A stretch of DNA of 64,000 bases from an uncultured Eubacteriales bacterium (GCA_902767565.1 CACXHY010000003.1:1-64000); one strand, 5' to 3'; counted from the stretch's first letter, positions 8,481 to 18,946 are shown. Made by a program: numbers and translations. Notes: generated by a model not told the origin, from the letters alone.

Positions 8481-9581
8481 GGAGGACCGGAAAGGCTGGC
8501 CTCTGTTCAACCGGCTTCTGGCGGACTATATCGAGCTGACCCGTTTCCCGGAGCTGCCGGAACGCCCGAAACTGAACAAAAACTATGAATACTGGCCGGA
8601 GGGTGCCCTCTGCGCCAACGGCAATCCCTTTCACGGCTGCATCCGCCTGGGCAGCGCCAACAAGCTGATGATCGGCTTTTCCGGCGGCGGTGTTTCCGTG
8701 GACGAACACACCGCGGCCAGGCCTCAGCGTGTGGGTGGGCAGGGCGAGATGTTCTACTCCGACGACGTGCGGTTCGGGGATATCATTCCCAGGATCGGCA
8801 CATTCGGCCGTTCGAAAAAGAACCCCTTCCGGGAATGGAACCTGTTGTTTGTGCCTTATGCCACCGGGGACTTTCACTGCGGAACCGGAGATTTTCTCTA
8901 TACGGACCCGGATGGAAACCTGCTGTACTGCATCACCACGGCTATACGAATTTCCAGTTGCTGCTGAAAAAGATCAAGGAACTGGTTCCAAATCCGGAAC
9001 AGATCCTGGTGACCGGATTTTCTGCGGGAGCCTTCGCAACATCCCTGCTGACCGACGCAGTCGCCGCCGCGTTCCCGAAGTACCGGGATATTACCGCCTG
9101 TGTGGACAGCGCCATGATGCATTACGACTGGCAGCGGGTGGCTCGGGATGTCTGGAAAGCGCCGGAGGAGATCACGGCGCGCCTTACTGGAAACGAGATT
9201 GTCTCCGACAGTCTGCTCGCACTTCATAGGAACCATCCCGAGATCAGGATCATGTACTGCTGCTCCGTGCGGGATGCAGCGCTGACACAGATGGAAATGT
9301 ATCTGGAGGATGGCCGCTGGATCCCGGACAAGGCGGCTGGCGTGAGCTTCCAGCGGAAGCTAAAAGAAATGTTGGAGCTTTTGCAAAATGAGATCCCGGA
9401 TTTGAGCACATTTCTATTTGATACTCCGGACAAAAACAGCAAGGACGCTGACCTGACCGTTCACTGCCTTTGTGGTTCCAATGCCGCTTTCACTACTGTG
9501 GTGGACGGGGTAAGCTGCACCGATTGGATGATGCGTGGAGTCAGCGGTGAGGTGTTGAAGCTGGGCCTCGGATTGCTTTGA
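8458..9581 (+). pseudogene. Pectin acetylesterase/Notum-like hydrolase, frameshifted
   Basis: Two overlapping frames together make one protein. The first (8458-8967) carries the N-terminal part with FSGGGVSVDE and PFREWNLLFVPYATGDFH. The second (in frame from about 8930 to 9581) continues HHGYTNFQ... with the nucleophile GFSAGAFATSLL and ends normally. The intact paralogue at 17831 shows the expected continuous order (YATGDFH, then HTGYSNY, then GFSAGGFATSLL). The break falls near 8928-8936, around TACTGCATCACC, where a one-base loss or two-base gain explains it. It may be a true lesion or a sequencing error; the codon quality on both sides is still good, so any inactivation is recent. Confidence 0.85.
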
Positions 9582-9595
9582 AGGGAGATTGCAAA

Positions 9596-10630
9596 ATGAA
9601 GGCACAAGAGATCTTTTTGAATGAAGATAGAAACGTTACGCTGACTGCTTATATCCAGGAAACGGACGGCGAGTTTGGCTTTTCCAGGCGGCCTGCCATG
9701 CTGGTCATCCCCGGCGGCGGTTATGCCATGTGTTCTGACCGTGAAGCCGATCCCGTGGCACTGGCGTATCTGAAAGCAGGATATCAGGCGTTTGTCTTGC
9801 GCTATACCTGCACACCCAAAGGAAAATGGCCTTTGCCGCTGGAGGATTATGAGCAGGCGATGGCACTCATTGAGGAGCGTGCGGATGAGTGGCATTTGGA
9901 CAAGGCAAGGATCGCAGTGGTCGGGTTCTCAGCCGGTGGTCACCTGGCGGCCTGCGCTGCTACGGTAGCAGAGCATAAGCCTTCCGCAGCTGTTCTGGTC
10001 TATCCCGCCATTCTCAAGGACATCTGTGATATGTGCCAGCCGGGGATGCCCTATCCCAATGAGCATGTCACAGCTCAGACCTGCCCTTGCTTTCTCGTTG
10101 CTGCCCGTGACGACCGCACGGTGGATATTTCCAACACCATCCGCATGGAACTGGCGCTGACGGAAAAGGGTGTTGCTTTTGAAAGTCATATTTATTCCTA
10201 TGGCGGGCACGGCTTTTCCACCGGCGAGGATTGGATCAATACCAATTCCGTATGCCCGCGCCTGCCCCGCTGGGTGCCGGACAGCATCGAGTGGCTGGGT
10301 GAGGTCATGGGAAAACTCACACGCGGCGGATTCACTGAGGCGGTAAGTGCGGGCTCCATGAACGGCATTTTTGCACCGGTGCTCAGTGTGGACTGTACGC
10401 TCTCTCATCTGCGCAGGCAAAGTGAAGAAGCGAAGACCATTCTCGCTCCAATGTTTGCGGCCATCGAGGCTGTTGCCAAAGCCCGGCAATTCTCGGCAGA
10501 GGGACTCATGGCGGCCGTGGGTAACAATACTGCCCGCGAAATCATGGAGATGGTGCAGATCCCTGCAGAAACGATTACCGAGATCGACAAAGCGCTGCAT
10601 CAGATGATCAACGAATTGGAGGATGAATGA
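9596..10630 (+). CDS. Alpha/beta hydrolase with C-terminal helical extension
   Basis: A 344-residue protein. Residues 1-235 are an acetyl-xylan-esterase-like alpha/beta hydrolase: VIPGGGYAMCS for the oxyanion hole, VGFSAGGHLAA for the nucleophile, AARDDRTV for the acid and YGGHGFS for the histidine. The last 100 residues or so are helical and probably outside the catalytic fold; I do not recognise them (KLTRGGFTEAV onward). ATG 9596 is preferred over the TTG six codons earlier because AAGGGAG lies correctly before it. Its stop overlaps the GH3 start by four bases (ATGA). Confidence 0.85.
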   Translation: MKAQEIFLNEDRNVTLTAYIQETDGEFGFSRRPAMLVIPGGGYAMCSDREADPVALAYLKAGYQAFVLRYTCTPKGKWPLPLEDYEQAMALIEERADEWHLDKARIAVVGFSAGGHLAACAATVAEHKPSAAVLVYPAILKDICDMCQPGMPYPNEHVTAQTCPCFLVAARDDRTVDISNTIRMELALTEKGVAFESHIYSYGGHGFSTGEDWINTNSVCPRLPRWVPDSIEWLGEVMGKLTRGGFTEAVSAGSMNGIFAPVLSVDCTLSHLRRQSEEAKTILAPMFAAIEAVAKARQFSAEGLMAAVGNNTAREIMEMVQIPAETITEIDKALHQMINELEDE

Positions 10631-13074
10631 ATATGATCAGAATCGATTCTCCTGAAGTACAGGCGTTTGAAAAAGAACATCTGGCAACGCTTCGCTCCCT
10701 TGCGCCGGAGTGCATGGTGCTGCTGAAAAAGAATGGAGATTTTCCGCTTTCTGCACCTTGTAAAGTTGCGCTGTACGGAGCCGGCGCAAGAGAAACCATC
10801 AAAGGCGGTACTGGCAGCGGTGATGTAAACGTGCGGCATTATGTCAGCGTTGAAGAAGGCTTGGAGAATGCAGGCTTCACTGTTACCACCAAGCTCTGGA
10901 TGGAAGGATATAAAGCCGCACGGGAATCGGTGATTCAGGGCTTCTACGAAGGCATTGCCAAAGAAGCAAAAGAACTCGGGAAATCAGTCTTCCTTGTCGG
11001 CATGGGACGTACGCCCGCTGAACCTCAATATGATCTTCCGATCGAGGGAGAAGGAGACGTCTGTATTTACGTCCTTTCCCGCAACTCCGGAGAAGGCGCT
11101 GATCGTCCCGGGAACGAGGGCGATTATCTGCTGACGGCAGATGAAAAAAGGGACATCCTCCGCTGTGTCAAACAGTACAAAAAATTCATGCTGGTGCTGA
11201 ACGTGGGCGGTCCGGTGGATATTTCGCCCGTGCTGGATCAGGTGGAAAATGTGCTGCTTCTGAGCCAGCTGGGCAGCGTGACCGGCGACGCCTTTGCGGA
11301 TGTGCTGCTGGGCAAGGCCAATCCCTCCGGCAAGCTCACCGCGACCTGGGCTAAAGCTGACGACATCATGGCGATTGGAGACTTTGCCGAGCGGGATGAT
11401 ACCCGGTATAAGGAAGGTGTTTTCGTCAGCTACCGCTATTATGATGCAGTGGGTACTCGCCCCATCTTTCCCTTCGGTTACGGCCTGAGCTATACAGAAT
11501 TTGAAACAGATTGCATGGGCTTTTCCGTGGAAAATGGAATCGTATCCATTAAAGCAAAAGTCAGGAACACCGGGAACTTCCCCGGGAAAGAGACCCTGCA
11601 GCTTTACTGTTCCGCACCGAACGGAAAACTTGTCAAGCCGCTTCGGGAACTCGCCGCGTATGCCAAGACCCGTGAACTTGCCCCCGGTGAGAGCGAAATG
11701 CTTGTGTTGGAACTGCCTTTGGAGAATATGGCAAGCTGGGATACGGAAAACGACTGCTGGCTGCTGGAGCAGGGCGAATATCTGTTTAGCATCGGCGATA
11801 CAGTCGTTGGGGTCGTATCTCTGGATGGGGATGCGACTTCCGCGACCCTCAGCCATTCCGGCGGAGAGGCGGACTTTGAAGACTGGCAGCCGCAGATTGC
11901 CCGCAAAGTCCCCGAAGGGCTGCCCCATATTCAGGTTGCTGCCACTTCACTGGGCCAAATTGGTCATTATGACAGGGAGAAAGCTTTCAGGGCACATATC
12001 GGTTTAGAAGATCTTTCTGATTTTTCGGTCAAGGAGCTGGCTACGATCTGTGCCGGTAAGCACTCTGACGCGGAGGGCATGGCGGCCATCATCGGCAATT
12101 CCGCCGCTCGCCTGGCCGGCGGAGCAGGCGAAACAGCTTCCATTGTAGCCGAGAAGGGGTATGGCGCAATCGTCATGGCGGACGGACCTGCGGGACTGCG
12201 CCTTGCCACCAAGTATATCGAGACGGAGGATGGACAGGAAGGTATGAACTCGGATGCCTTCAACAGCATTCTCAATATTCTTCCTCCCGAGATCCAGCAG
12301 CTGATCCACATGAAGCTGCAGCAGAACGAGGAAAAGGCAAAATCCAACACGGTTTTATATCATTATGCTTCCGCGATTCCCATCGGTACGGCATTGGCAC
12401 AGGCATGGAACCCAGCTGTTGCGGAAGCCTGCGGCGATCTGGTAGGCGAAGAGATGGAGCTTTTCGGGGCCAATGTCTGGCTGGCTCCCGCCCTGAACAT
12501 CCAACGGAGCCCTCTTTGCGGCCGGAACTTTGAATACTATTCGGAGGATCCTCTGATTTCCGGAAAAACCGCGGCGGCGATGACCAGAGGCGTACAGAAG
12601 CACGGGAAGTGCGCTGCCACCATCAAGCACTTTGCCTGCAACAATCAGGAGACCAACCGCTTTGGCTCCAACAGCGTCGTATCTCAGCGTGCCCTGCGCG
12701 AGATCTATCTTAAGGGCTTTGAAATCTGTATGAAGGAAGCCGCTCCAAAAGCGCTGATGACCTCCTATAACCTGCTCAACGGCACCCATACCGCAAACCG
12801 TCATGATCTGATCAGCACTGTGCTGCGTAAAGAGTGGGGCTTTACGGGCATTGTTATGACCGACTGGGGCACCACGAACGATAAGTTCAACCTGGGTGTT
12901 TACGGCTCTTCCAGCCCTGCGCTCTGCATCAAAGCAGGAAACGATCTGATGATGTCCGGATCGAAAGAAGATGTGGAGGGTATCCTGACAGGATTAAAGG
13001 ACGGAACGATTACCCGCGCCGAACTGGAAGCCTGCGCAGGACGGATTTTGGCACTTTCAGAGGAGCTAAGCTGA
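10627..13074 (+). CDS. Glycoside hydrolase family 3, domain-swapped
   Basis: An 815-residue beta-glucosidase-type GH3 enzyme with reversed domain order. The C-terminal alpha/beta sandwich (GH3_C) comes first (about 20-320; GTGSGDVN, ending FPFGYGLSYTEF), then a fibronectin-III-like domain (to about 415), then the catalytic TIM barrel (about 450-815). The barrel has MADGPAGLR, the substrate-binding KHFACNNQETNR and the nucleophile aspartate in VMTDWG. This circularly permuted layout is known in some Clostridial beta-glucosidases. No signal peptide; it sits mid-operon, its TGA overlapping the next ATG. Likely removes terminal beta-glucosyl or related residues. Confidence 0.92.
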   Translation: MNMIRIDSPEVQAFEKEHLATLRSLAPECMVLLKKNGDFPLSAPCKVALYGAGARETIKGGTGSGDVNVRHYVSVEEGLENAGFTVTTKLWMEGYKAARESVIQGFYEGIAKEAKELGKSVFLVGMGRTPAEPQYDLPIEGEGDVCIYVLSRNSGEGADRPGNEGDYLLTADEKRDILRCVKQYKKFMLVLNVGGPVDISPVLDQVENVLLLSQLGSVTGDAFADVLLGKANPSGKLTATWAKADDIMAIGDFAERDDTRYKEGVFVSYRYYDAVGTRPIFPFGYGLSYTEFETDCMGFSVENGIVSIKAKVRNTGNFPGKETLQLYCSAPNGKLVKPLRELAAYAKTRELAPGESEMLVLELPLENMASWDTENDCWLLEQGEYLFSIGDTVVGVVSLDGDATSATLSHSGGEADFEDWQPQIARKVPEGLPHIQVAATSLGQIGHYDREKAFRAHIGLEDLSDFSVKELATICAGKHSDAEGMAAIIGNSAARLAGGAGETASIVAEKGYGAIVMADGPAGLRLATKYIETEDGQEGMNSDAFNSILNILPPEIQQLIHMKLQQNEEKAKSNTVLYHYASAIPIGTALAQAWNPAVAEACGDLVGEEMELFGANVWLAPALNIQRSPLCGRNFEYYSEDPLISGKTAAAMTRGVQKHGKCAATIKHFACNNQETNRFGSNSVVSQRALREIYLKGFEICMKEAAPKALMTSYNLLNGTHTANRHDLISTVLRKEWGFTGIVMTDWGTTNDKFNLGVYGSSSPALCIKAGNDLMMSGSKEDVEGILTGLKDGTITRAELEACAGRILALSEELS

Positions 13075-15404
13075 TGGTTCAGTGGATCTGTCATCCGGAG
13101 GATCATAAGGGCAATCATTTGGTGCCGGTTTTCAGACGGAGATTTGACCTGCATCAGAAGGTTCAAAAAGCCGTTTTAAGGCTTTCAGCCCATGGTGTAT
13201 ATGAAGCGCAGGTCAATGGCAGAAGCGTGACGGAAAACCGCTTTATGCCGGGTCTGACGAGCTACTATTACCGCATCCAGATGCAGGAATATGACATTAC
13301 CGCCCTCTTAAGGGAGGGCGGTAACGAGCTGTGTGTGACCGTGGGCGACGGCTGGTGGCGCTGGAACAATAACTTTGGTTATACACTGGCGCTCTGGGGC
13401 GAGCTGAGACTCCTTTATGCCGATGGCAGCGAAGAGACGCTCTCCACGGATGAAAGCTGGGATGTCGGACTCGGCCCCATCGTTAGGACAGATCTGCAAA
13501 AGGGCGAAATCTATGATGCCCGCATTGAATCCCACGGCTGGCAAAAAGCCGCCCTCTGCACCGAGTATACCGAAGGCGAGCTGATCGAGAGTCAGAGCGT
13601 CCCTGTGCGGGAAAAGGAACGCTTTTCGGGCAAGCCCATTCATGACGCCGCTGGGAAGCTGATCATCGACTTCGGGCAGAACATCGCAGGATACGTTCAT
13701 ATGACGCTTCGCAATACGAAGCGCGGTCAGGTCATTCACCTGAAGCATGGCGAAGGGCTGGACAAGGAAGGAAGATTCTCCACCGCCAACTGTGACGGCG
13801 GAAGGGCGGAATTTCAGGAGATCACCTATATCTGTAAAGGCGCAGAGGTCGAGGAGTACACGCCGCATTTTGCCGTGTTCGGCTTCCGGTACGTACTTGT
13901 GGAGGGCATCGAAGATGCGGTTTTCGAGGCTATCGCCGTCTACTCCGACATGGAGGAAACCGGCGATTTCCGCTGCTCCAATCCTCTCGTCAATAAGCTG
14001 GTAGAAAACGCCCGCTGGAGTCAGAAGGGTAATTTCCTGGATGTACCGGTGGATTGTCCCACCCGCGAGCGCAACACCTGGACCGGAGACGCCATGATCT
14101 ACTGCCGCACGGCAGCGTACTTCATGGATGTGCGGCACTTTTTCAAAAAGTGGCTGGTGGATCAGTCTATTGAGCAGTACGCCTCCGGCAAGGTGGGTAT
14201 CACCTTCCCGTCCACCTCCAGCGTCCACAATCCGGAAGAGCTGAAGGCGGTACAGAAAACGAACCCCGCCATGGCCCTGGCCGGGCCCACCGGTGAAGGC
14301 AACATCGGTGAGGACAGCGTGGGCTGGGGCGACAGCGCCGTGTGGATTCCGTATCAGATGTATCTCATGTATGGCGACAGAGTCTTTCTGGAGGAGCACT
14401 ACGACACTGCGAAGAAGTGGGTCGAGTTCTCCCTGCGCTGCATGAAGGAACAAAAACCTCTGCATGCGGACAAGCCCTGGTATGCAAACGGCGACGGAAA
14501 TTATATCTACGACACCCGCTTCCACTACGGTGAGTGGAATGAGCCGCTCCCTCCCGCACCGGAGGTCATTGAGCTTTTTGCAAAAGGCGGCACGGCAGCC
14601 GACTTTGTAAAGCACATGGCGAAGTATGGTAAGCCGGAGGTTGCTACGGCCTACACCAAGCGAAGCTGCGAAAATCTGGCTGTAATGGCGAAAATCCTTG
14701 GAAAAACCGAGGATGCAGATCATTATGCGGCGCTTTCTGAAAAGATAAAAGCCGCCTATGACAAGTACCTCATCAGCGATGACGGGGAGATCCAAAAGGG
14801 ACATCAGGCAGCGTATATCCGCGCCTTGGCGCTGGATATGGTGAGCGAAGCAAAGAAGCCGCTGGTGATTGCCCAGCTAAAAAAGGAGCTTGAAGCAGCA
14901 AACTACCACCTGAATACAGGCTTCCTCTCCACCGTCTATCTCCTGCCCACGCTGTGTGACAATGGGCTGGTGGACGAAGCGTTTCGTATCCTGGAACAGA
15001 CCACCGCACCTGGCTGGCTGCACCCGATCACTCTTGGCGCGACAACGATGCTGGAAAACTGGGACGGCATGGGCGCTTTCCGGGACAGCTTCAATCACTA
15101 CAGCTTCGGCGCGGTGTGCCAGTTTCTCTTTGAGTATGTGGCAGGAATCCGCCCCCTCTTCGACGCACCGGGCTTCAAAGAGTTTGAACTGCATCCTATC
15201 ATCGGCAGCAGCCTGACTTGGGCGGAAGGCAGCTACAAGACCCAGTATGGAACAATCTGTTCCCGGTGGGAGCGCGACGAAAAGAGCTTTGTCTATACCT
15301 GTACGGTTCCGGACGGAACGACGGCTTATCTGACTCTGCCGGACGGAAGCACAAAGACGCTGAGAGAAGGACACTATCGCTTTGAAGGAGAACACCATGG
15401 ATAA
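13074..15404 (+). CDS. Glycoside hydrolase family 78 alpha-L-rhamnosidase
   Basis: A 776-residue enzyme of the Bac_rhamnosid (GH78) type. The N-terminal part has the carbohydrate-binding jelly rolls (SAHGVYEAQVNGRSV; IIDFGQNIAGYVH), and the (alpha/alpha)6 barrel starts near residue 300 with the hallmark DVPVDCPTRERNTWTGDA, which contains the acidic catalytic/binding residues. Further hallmarks are GWGDSAVW and TMLENWDGMGAFRDSFNHYSFG, followed by a C-terminal beta domain. There is no signal peptide. It directly identifies rhamnose as a component of the operon's substrate. Its end overlaps the following gene by eight bases. Confidence 0.95.
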   Translation: MVQWICHPEDHKGNHLVPVFRRRFDLHQKVQKAVLRLSAHGVYEAQVNGRSVTENRFMPGLTSYYYRIQMQEYDITALLREGGNELCVTVGDGWWRWNNNFGYTLALWGELRLLYADGSEETLSTDESWDVGLGPIVRTDLQKGEIYDARIESHGWQKAALCTEYTEGELIESQSVPVREKERFSGKPIHDAAGKLIIDFGQNIAGYVHMTLRNTKRGQVIHLKHGEGLDKEGRFSTANCDGGRAEFQEITYICKGAEVEEYTPHFAVFGFRYVLVEGIEDAVFEAIAVYSDMEETGDFRCSNPLVNKLVENARWSQKGNFLDVPVDCPTRERNTWTGDAMIYCRTAAYFMDVRHFFKKWLVDQSIEQYASGKVGITFPSTSSVHNPEELKAVQKTNPAMALAGPTGEGNIGEDSVGWGDSAVWIPYQMYLMYGDRVFLEEHYDTAKKWVEFSLRCMKEQKPLHADKPWYANGDGNYIYDTRFHYGEWNEPLPPAPEVIELFAKGGTAADFVKHMAKYGKPEVATAYTKRSCENLAVMAKILGKTEDADHYAALSEKIKAAYDKYLISDDGEIQKGHQAAYIRALALDMVSEAKKPLVIAQLKKELEAANYHLNTGFLSTVYLLPTLCDNGLVDEAFRILEQTTAPGWLHPITLGATTMLENWDGMGAFRDSFNHYSFGAVCQFLFEYVAGIRPLFDAPGFKEFELHPIIGSSLTWAEGSYKTQYGTICSRWERDEKSFVYTCTVPDGTTAYLTLPDGSTKTLREGHYRFEGEHHG

Positions 15405-17817
15405 GCTGCCTTATCAATTCGACGACGAACAGAGGATAATCCGATTTAACCGCTTTGATCTGCCTGCTCCGTGGATCAATTATCTTTCTAACGGCAGGAT
15501 GCACGCCTTTGTGTCTCAGGCAGGCGGCGGCATGGCCTGGTGGCTCTCGCCCATGATGTTCCGCCTGACCAGGTATCGGTTTTACAACATGCCAATTGAC
15601 TCTCCGGGCTTTTATGTGTATCTCCGAATGGAAGACGGCACTGAGTGGTCTCCCACATTTCGCCCCTGTGAAACAAAGGTTGATACTCGCGAAGCATCCC
15701 ACACGCCGGGATTTTCCACCTTTACCGCGAAAAAGAACGGCCTGACCGCCACCTTGAAGCTCTTCATGGCGCAGGATTATGACACGCTGGTGTGGGATTT
15801 GAAGCTCATAAACGAAAGCGGCGAGGAAATCTCCTGCGATGTCTTTGCTTATGTGGAACTCAGCCAGTATCTTGCGCGGGAGGAAAATATCCTCGGCTAT
15901 TATCTCAAGTGGAACACCCGCGCGGTGTTTGACGAGGACTTGCAGGCCATCACCTATGCCTATACCGCATGGATGCACCCGCGCAAGGACGAATCCCCAC
16001 TGGTGTATTTCGGCTCAGATGCAAAGATCAAATCGTTCTGTTGCAACCGGGATGTATTCTGCGGCAATTACCGGGATGAGAGAAATCCGGTTGAAATCCA
16101 AAATGGGCACCTCTCCAACACCAATTTGCAGGGCGGCGAGCCCTGCGGTGCGCTGCATACGCACATCAGTCTGCAAGCAGGCGCAAAAAAACAAATTCAC
16201 TTCTTCCTTGGCATGACCGAGGGAGCTCTGTCCGATTATGGCAAGGCTGTTGCCGGCGCAAACGAGACGCTGACTGCACTCCGGAAAGACGGCGAGGCGG
16301 ATCGGCAGTTTGCAAAGCTCCAACGCTGGTGGAACGAGCATCTGGCTGTGTATCAATGCGATCTTCCCGACGCAGACGCCAAGCGGATGATCAACACCTG
16401 GAACCCGCTGCAGAGTGTCCAGACCGCCCGTTATTCCCGTTCCATCAGTTCGGACGCCTCCGGCGTGCGGGGCATCGGCTTCCGGGATACGGCTCAGGAC
16501 ATGCTGGCCCAGGCTTACCGCAAGCCGGAGTGGGCAAAGGAGATGCTCTTCTATCTGGCCTCCCAGCAGCTGGAGGACGGTCATGCCGTCCACACCGCTT
16601 GGCCCGAGGAAAAACGCCCGCCGCAGGATATCACCCGCTCGGACGACCACATCTGGATGGTGTATCTGGCTTACGCCATTGCTGCCGAAACAGGAGATCT
16701 GGACTTCCTGGATAAGGAAATCCCGTTCCTCGGGACAGATCTTGTCACGCCTGTTGGTTCTGCCACGCTGTGGGAGCATCTGCTTCGCGGCGTGGACTTC
16801 ACCGAAAAGCACCTGGGCGCGCATAACTTGCCGCTGATTCTCTTTTCTGATTGGAACGACCATCTCGGTCCCTTTGGCCGAAAAGGCAAGGGAGAGAGTA
16901 TTATGGTTTCTCAGCAGCACATCTACGCCCTGCGTCAGCTTTCCGAGCTGGCTGAAAAACGCGGTGAAAGTGCAGAGCCCTTCCGTCTTCTCATTGAGAA
17001 GCAGGAAAAGGCGCTGGAACAATACGCCTGGGACGGAGAATGGGTCCTGCGCGGTATGGATGACGATGCTCAGCCCATTGGTACGCATACTCAGGAGCAT
17101 GCCCGGATCTGGCTGAACGCTCAGAGCTGGATGGTGATTGCGGACGCCTGCAAGGAGCATCAGGTCAATGCGATGGACAGCGCCGCCCGAGAGCTTGACA
17201 CCGGCATGGGTCTCCTGCTCAACACCCCCGGTTATCCCGGCTGGCCAAGCAAAGAGGCGGCGATGGTCAATGGACTGCCTGCGGGGTATTCCGAAAACGG
17301 CGGTGTTTTCTGTCAGGCCAACTGCTGGGCTATCATGGCGGAAGCTCTTTTGGGCCGTGGCGATCGAGCCTGGAAGTATTACAAACAGATCATGCCGAAC
17401 GAGGTCATAAATAAGGTCGGTGTGGAGCGCTATCACGTAGAAGCCTATGCTTACTGCTCCACCATGCTGGGCAAGGATAATGAAAAGTTCGGCTGGGGCT
17501 GCGTATCCCAAGTGACAGGCACCGCAGCCTGGATGGATGTTGTGGCGACTCAGTACCTGTTGGGTATCCGGCCCACGCTCAAAGGATTGCTGATCGACCC
17601 GTCGATCCCGGCCGATTGGGATGGCTTTACAGTGGAGCGTACTTACCGCGGCTGTAAGCTGACAATTATGGTGGAGAACCCCGACCACATCCAGCACGGG
17701 GTCAAAGAAATACGGGTCGATGGGAAAAGAATCGACAGGGAGAACGTGCCGCTTCTGACAGATATAATCCTGAGTGGCCGGACAAATGCAAGCATTCAGG
17801 TAACCATGGGATCATAA
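15397..17817 (+). CDS. GH94-type glycoside phosphorylase
   Basis: An 806-residue protein with the GH94 (formerly GT36) architecture: an N-terminal beta-sandwich (SNGRMHAFVSQAGGGMAWW; DGTEWSPTFRP), a helical linker, an (alpha/alpha)6 barrel (ARYSRSISSDASGVRGIGFRDTAQD) and a C-terminal beta domain. The conserved acid is the D in FSDWNDHLG near residue 490, matching the GDWND motif of cellobiose and chitobiose phosphorylases. The ATG at 15397 has AAGGAG seven bases upstream. Such enzymes cleave beta-glycosidic bonds with phosphate to give a sugar 1-phosphate, saving ATP. The substrate is unknown and the sequence is divergent, so a hydrolase of the related GH families is possible. Confidence 0.82.
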   Translation: MDKLPYQFDDEQRIIRFNRFDLPAPWINYLSNGRMHAFVSQAGGGMAWWLSPMMFRLTRYRFYNMPIDSPGFYVYLRMEDGTEWSPTFRPCETKVDTREASHTPGFSTFTAKKNGLTATLKLFMAQDYDTLVWDLKLINESGEEISCDVFAYVELSQYLAREENILGYYLKWNTRAVFDEDLQAITYAYTAWMHPRKDESPLVYFGSDAKIKSFCCNRDVFCGNYRDERNPVEIQNGHLSNTNLQGGEPCGALHTHISLQAGAKKQIHFFLGMTEGALSDYGKAVAGANETLTALRKDGEADRQFAKLQRWWNEHLAVYQCDLPDADAKRMINTWNPLQSVQTARYSRSISSDASGVRGIGFRDTAQDMLAQAYRKPEWAKEMLFYLASQQLEDGHAVHTAWPEEKRPPQDITRSDDHIWMVYLAYAIAAETGDLDFLDKEIPFLGTDLVTPVGSATLWEHLLRGVDFTEKHLGAHNLPLILFSDWNDHLGPFGRKGKGESIMVSQQHIYALRQLSELAEKRGESAEPFRLLIEKQEKALEQYAWDGEWVLRGMDDDAQPIGTHTQEHARIWLNAQSWMVIADACKEHQVNAMDSAARELDTGMGLLLNTPGYPGWPSKEAAMVNGLPAGYSENGGVFCQANCWAIMAEALLGRGDRAWKYYKQIMPNEVINKVGVERYHVEAYAYCSTMLGKDNEKFGWGCVSQVTGTAAWMDVVATQYLLGIRPTLKGLLIDPSIPADWDGFTVERTYRGCKLTIMVENPDHIQHGVKEIRVDGKRIDRENVPLLTDIILSGRTNASIQVTMGS

Positions 17818-17830
17818 GGGAGAATGTCAA

Positions 17831-18946
17831 ATGGAAAAGAAAAAACACAGAAAACTGAAAAAGATACTGCTTGTCCTCGGTTGTGTCATTGTTATACTTG
17901 CAATCGGCACGTTTGTCTTGCTGAAAAATACCTTCCTCAAAAGTTTTCCGAAGCTGACGGGCGAGCCGGAAATCGGAAAATGGTATGAGGTGGCGGTAGA
18001 GGGTCCCCAATCCTCTGACGGAAGCGAATGGCACGGAATTTTCAAAAAGGGCACCGCGAATAAAGTCGTCGTCTATTTCTTTGGCGGCGGCGTGAGCATA
18101 ACACCGGAAACCTCGGAAGGTGGAAACATGTTCTATGCCACAAACATGACAGGGCAGGACTTCGTGGCGCAGGGAGGAATCGGCAGCAGCGCGGAGAACA
18201 ATCCCTTCAGGGATTGGAGCTTCATTGTAATTCCTTACGCCACCGGTGACTTCCATTCAGGTACAGGGATCTATGAGGGGAAAAAGACGGTTTACCACAC
18301 CGGCTACAGCAATTATGCCGCTTTCGTGGAGCAAATGAAGCCCTATGTGGGCGAGCCGGACACACTACTGATAACAGGCTTTTCAGCGGGCGGCTTTGCT
18401 ACCTCACTTCTGGCTGACGATGTGATTGACCGTTTTCCCAGCGCGAAAAACATCACGGTCTGTGTGGACAGCTCACTGCTTCTCTATGATGGATGGCACG
18501 AAACAGCAGTGAATCTTTGGCAGTCGCCCAAAGAGATTTCTGACCGCCTGACGACAGACAATCTGGTATTGGATAGCCTGACCGCGCAGCATGAGAAGCG
18601 CGGTGACGCAGTCAAGATTCTGTTCGACTGCTCCTACCGGGATGATACGCTTCAGCAGTATCAGGCGTATATCCGCACGGGCACGATGACAAAGAGCAAA
18701 GAAAACGGCGACCTGTTTCAAAAAGATCTTACCGAAATGGTCAAAGGCCTTCAGAAAAATATCCCGGGTATCGGCATCTATATCTGGAAGCATGCCGAAG
18801 ACACCAAAACCCATAACACACAGCACACCAACATATCCAGCAATGTGTTTGACAAGCTGGAGGACAGTGTGAGTGTTGCGGATTGGATTTACGCCGCCGT
18901 AAACGGCGATGTGCAAAGTCACGGTCTTGCGTTGCTTGAAAGATAA
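17831..18946 (+). CDS. Pectin acetylesterase/Notum-like hydrolase, membrane-anchored
   Basis: A 371-residue protein with a basic N-terminus (MEKKKHRKLKK) followed by one hydrophobic segment at about 12-30, a signal anchor that would put the enzyme outside the membrane. The catalytic part carries VYFFGGGVSI, IPYATGDFH, the nucleophile GFSAGGFATSLLAD near residue 183, and a histidine late in the chain: the pectin acetylesterase/Notum pattern. It is the intact paralogue of the frameshifted gene at 8458, which lacks the anchor. It follows the phosphorylase by 13 bases and likely deacetylates polysaccharide at the cell surface before import. Confidence 0.86.
   Translation: MEKKKHRKLKKILLVLGCVIVILAIGTFVLLKNTFLKSFPKLTGEPEIGKWYEVAVEGPQSSDGSEWHGIFKKGTANKVVVYFFGGGVSITPETSEGGNMFYATNMTGQDFVAQGGIGSSAENNPFRDWSFIVIPYATGDFHSGTGIYEGKKTVYHTGYSNYAAFVEQMKPYVGEPDTLLITGFSAGGFATSLLADDVIDRFPSAKNITVCVDSSLLLYDGWHETAVNLWQSPKEISDRLTTDNLVLDSLTAQHEKRGDAVKILFDCSYRDDTLQQYQAYIRTGTMTKSKENGDLFQKDLTEMVKGLQKNIPGIGIYIWKHAEDTKTHNTQHTNISSNVFDKLEDSVSVADWIYAAVNGDVQSHGLALLER

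Noticed and set aside
16015-17697. 560-codon minus-strand frame
   Set aside because: Antisense shadow of the GH94-type gene.
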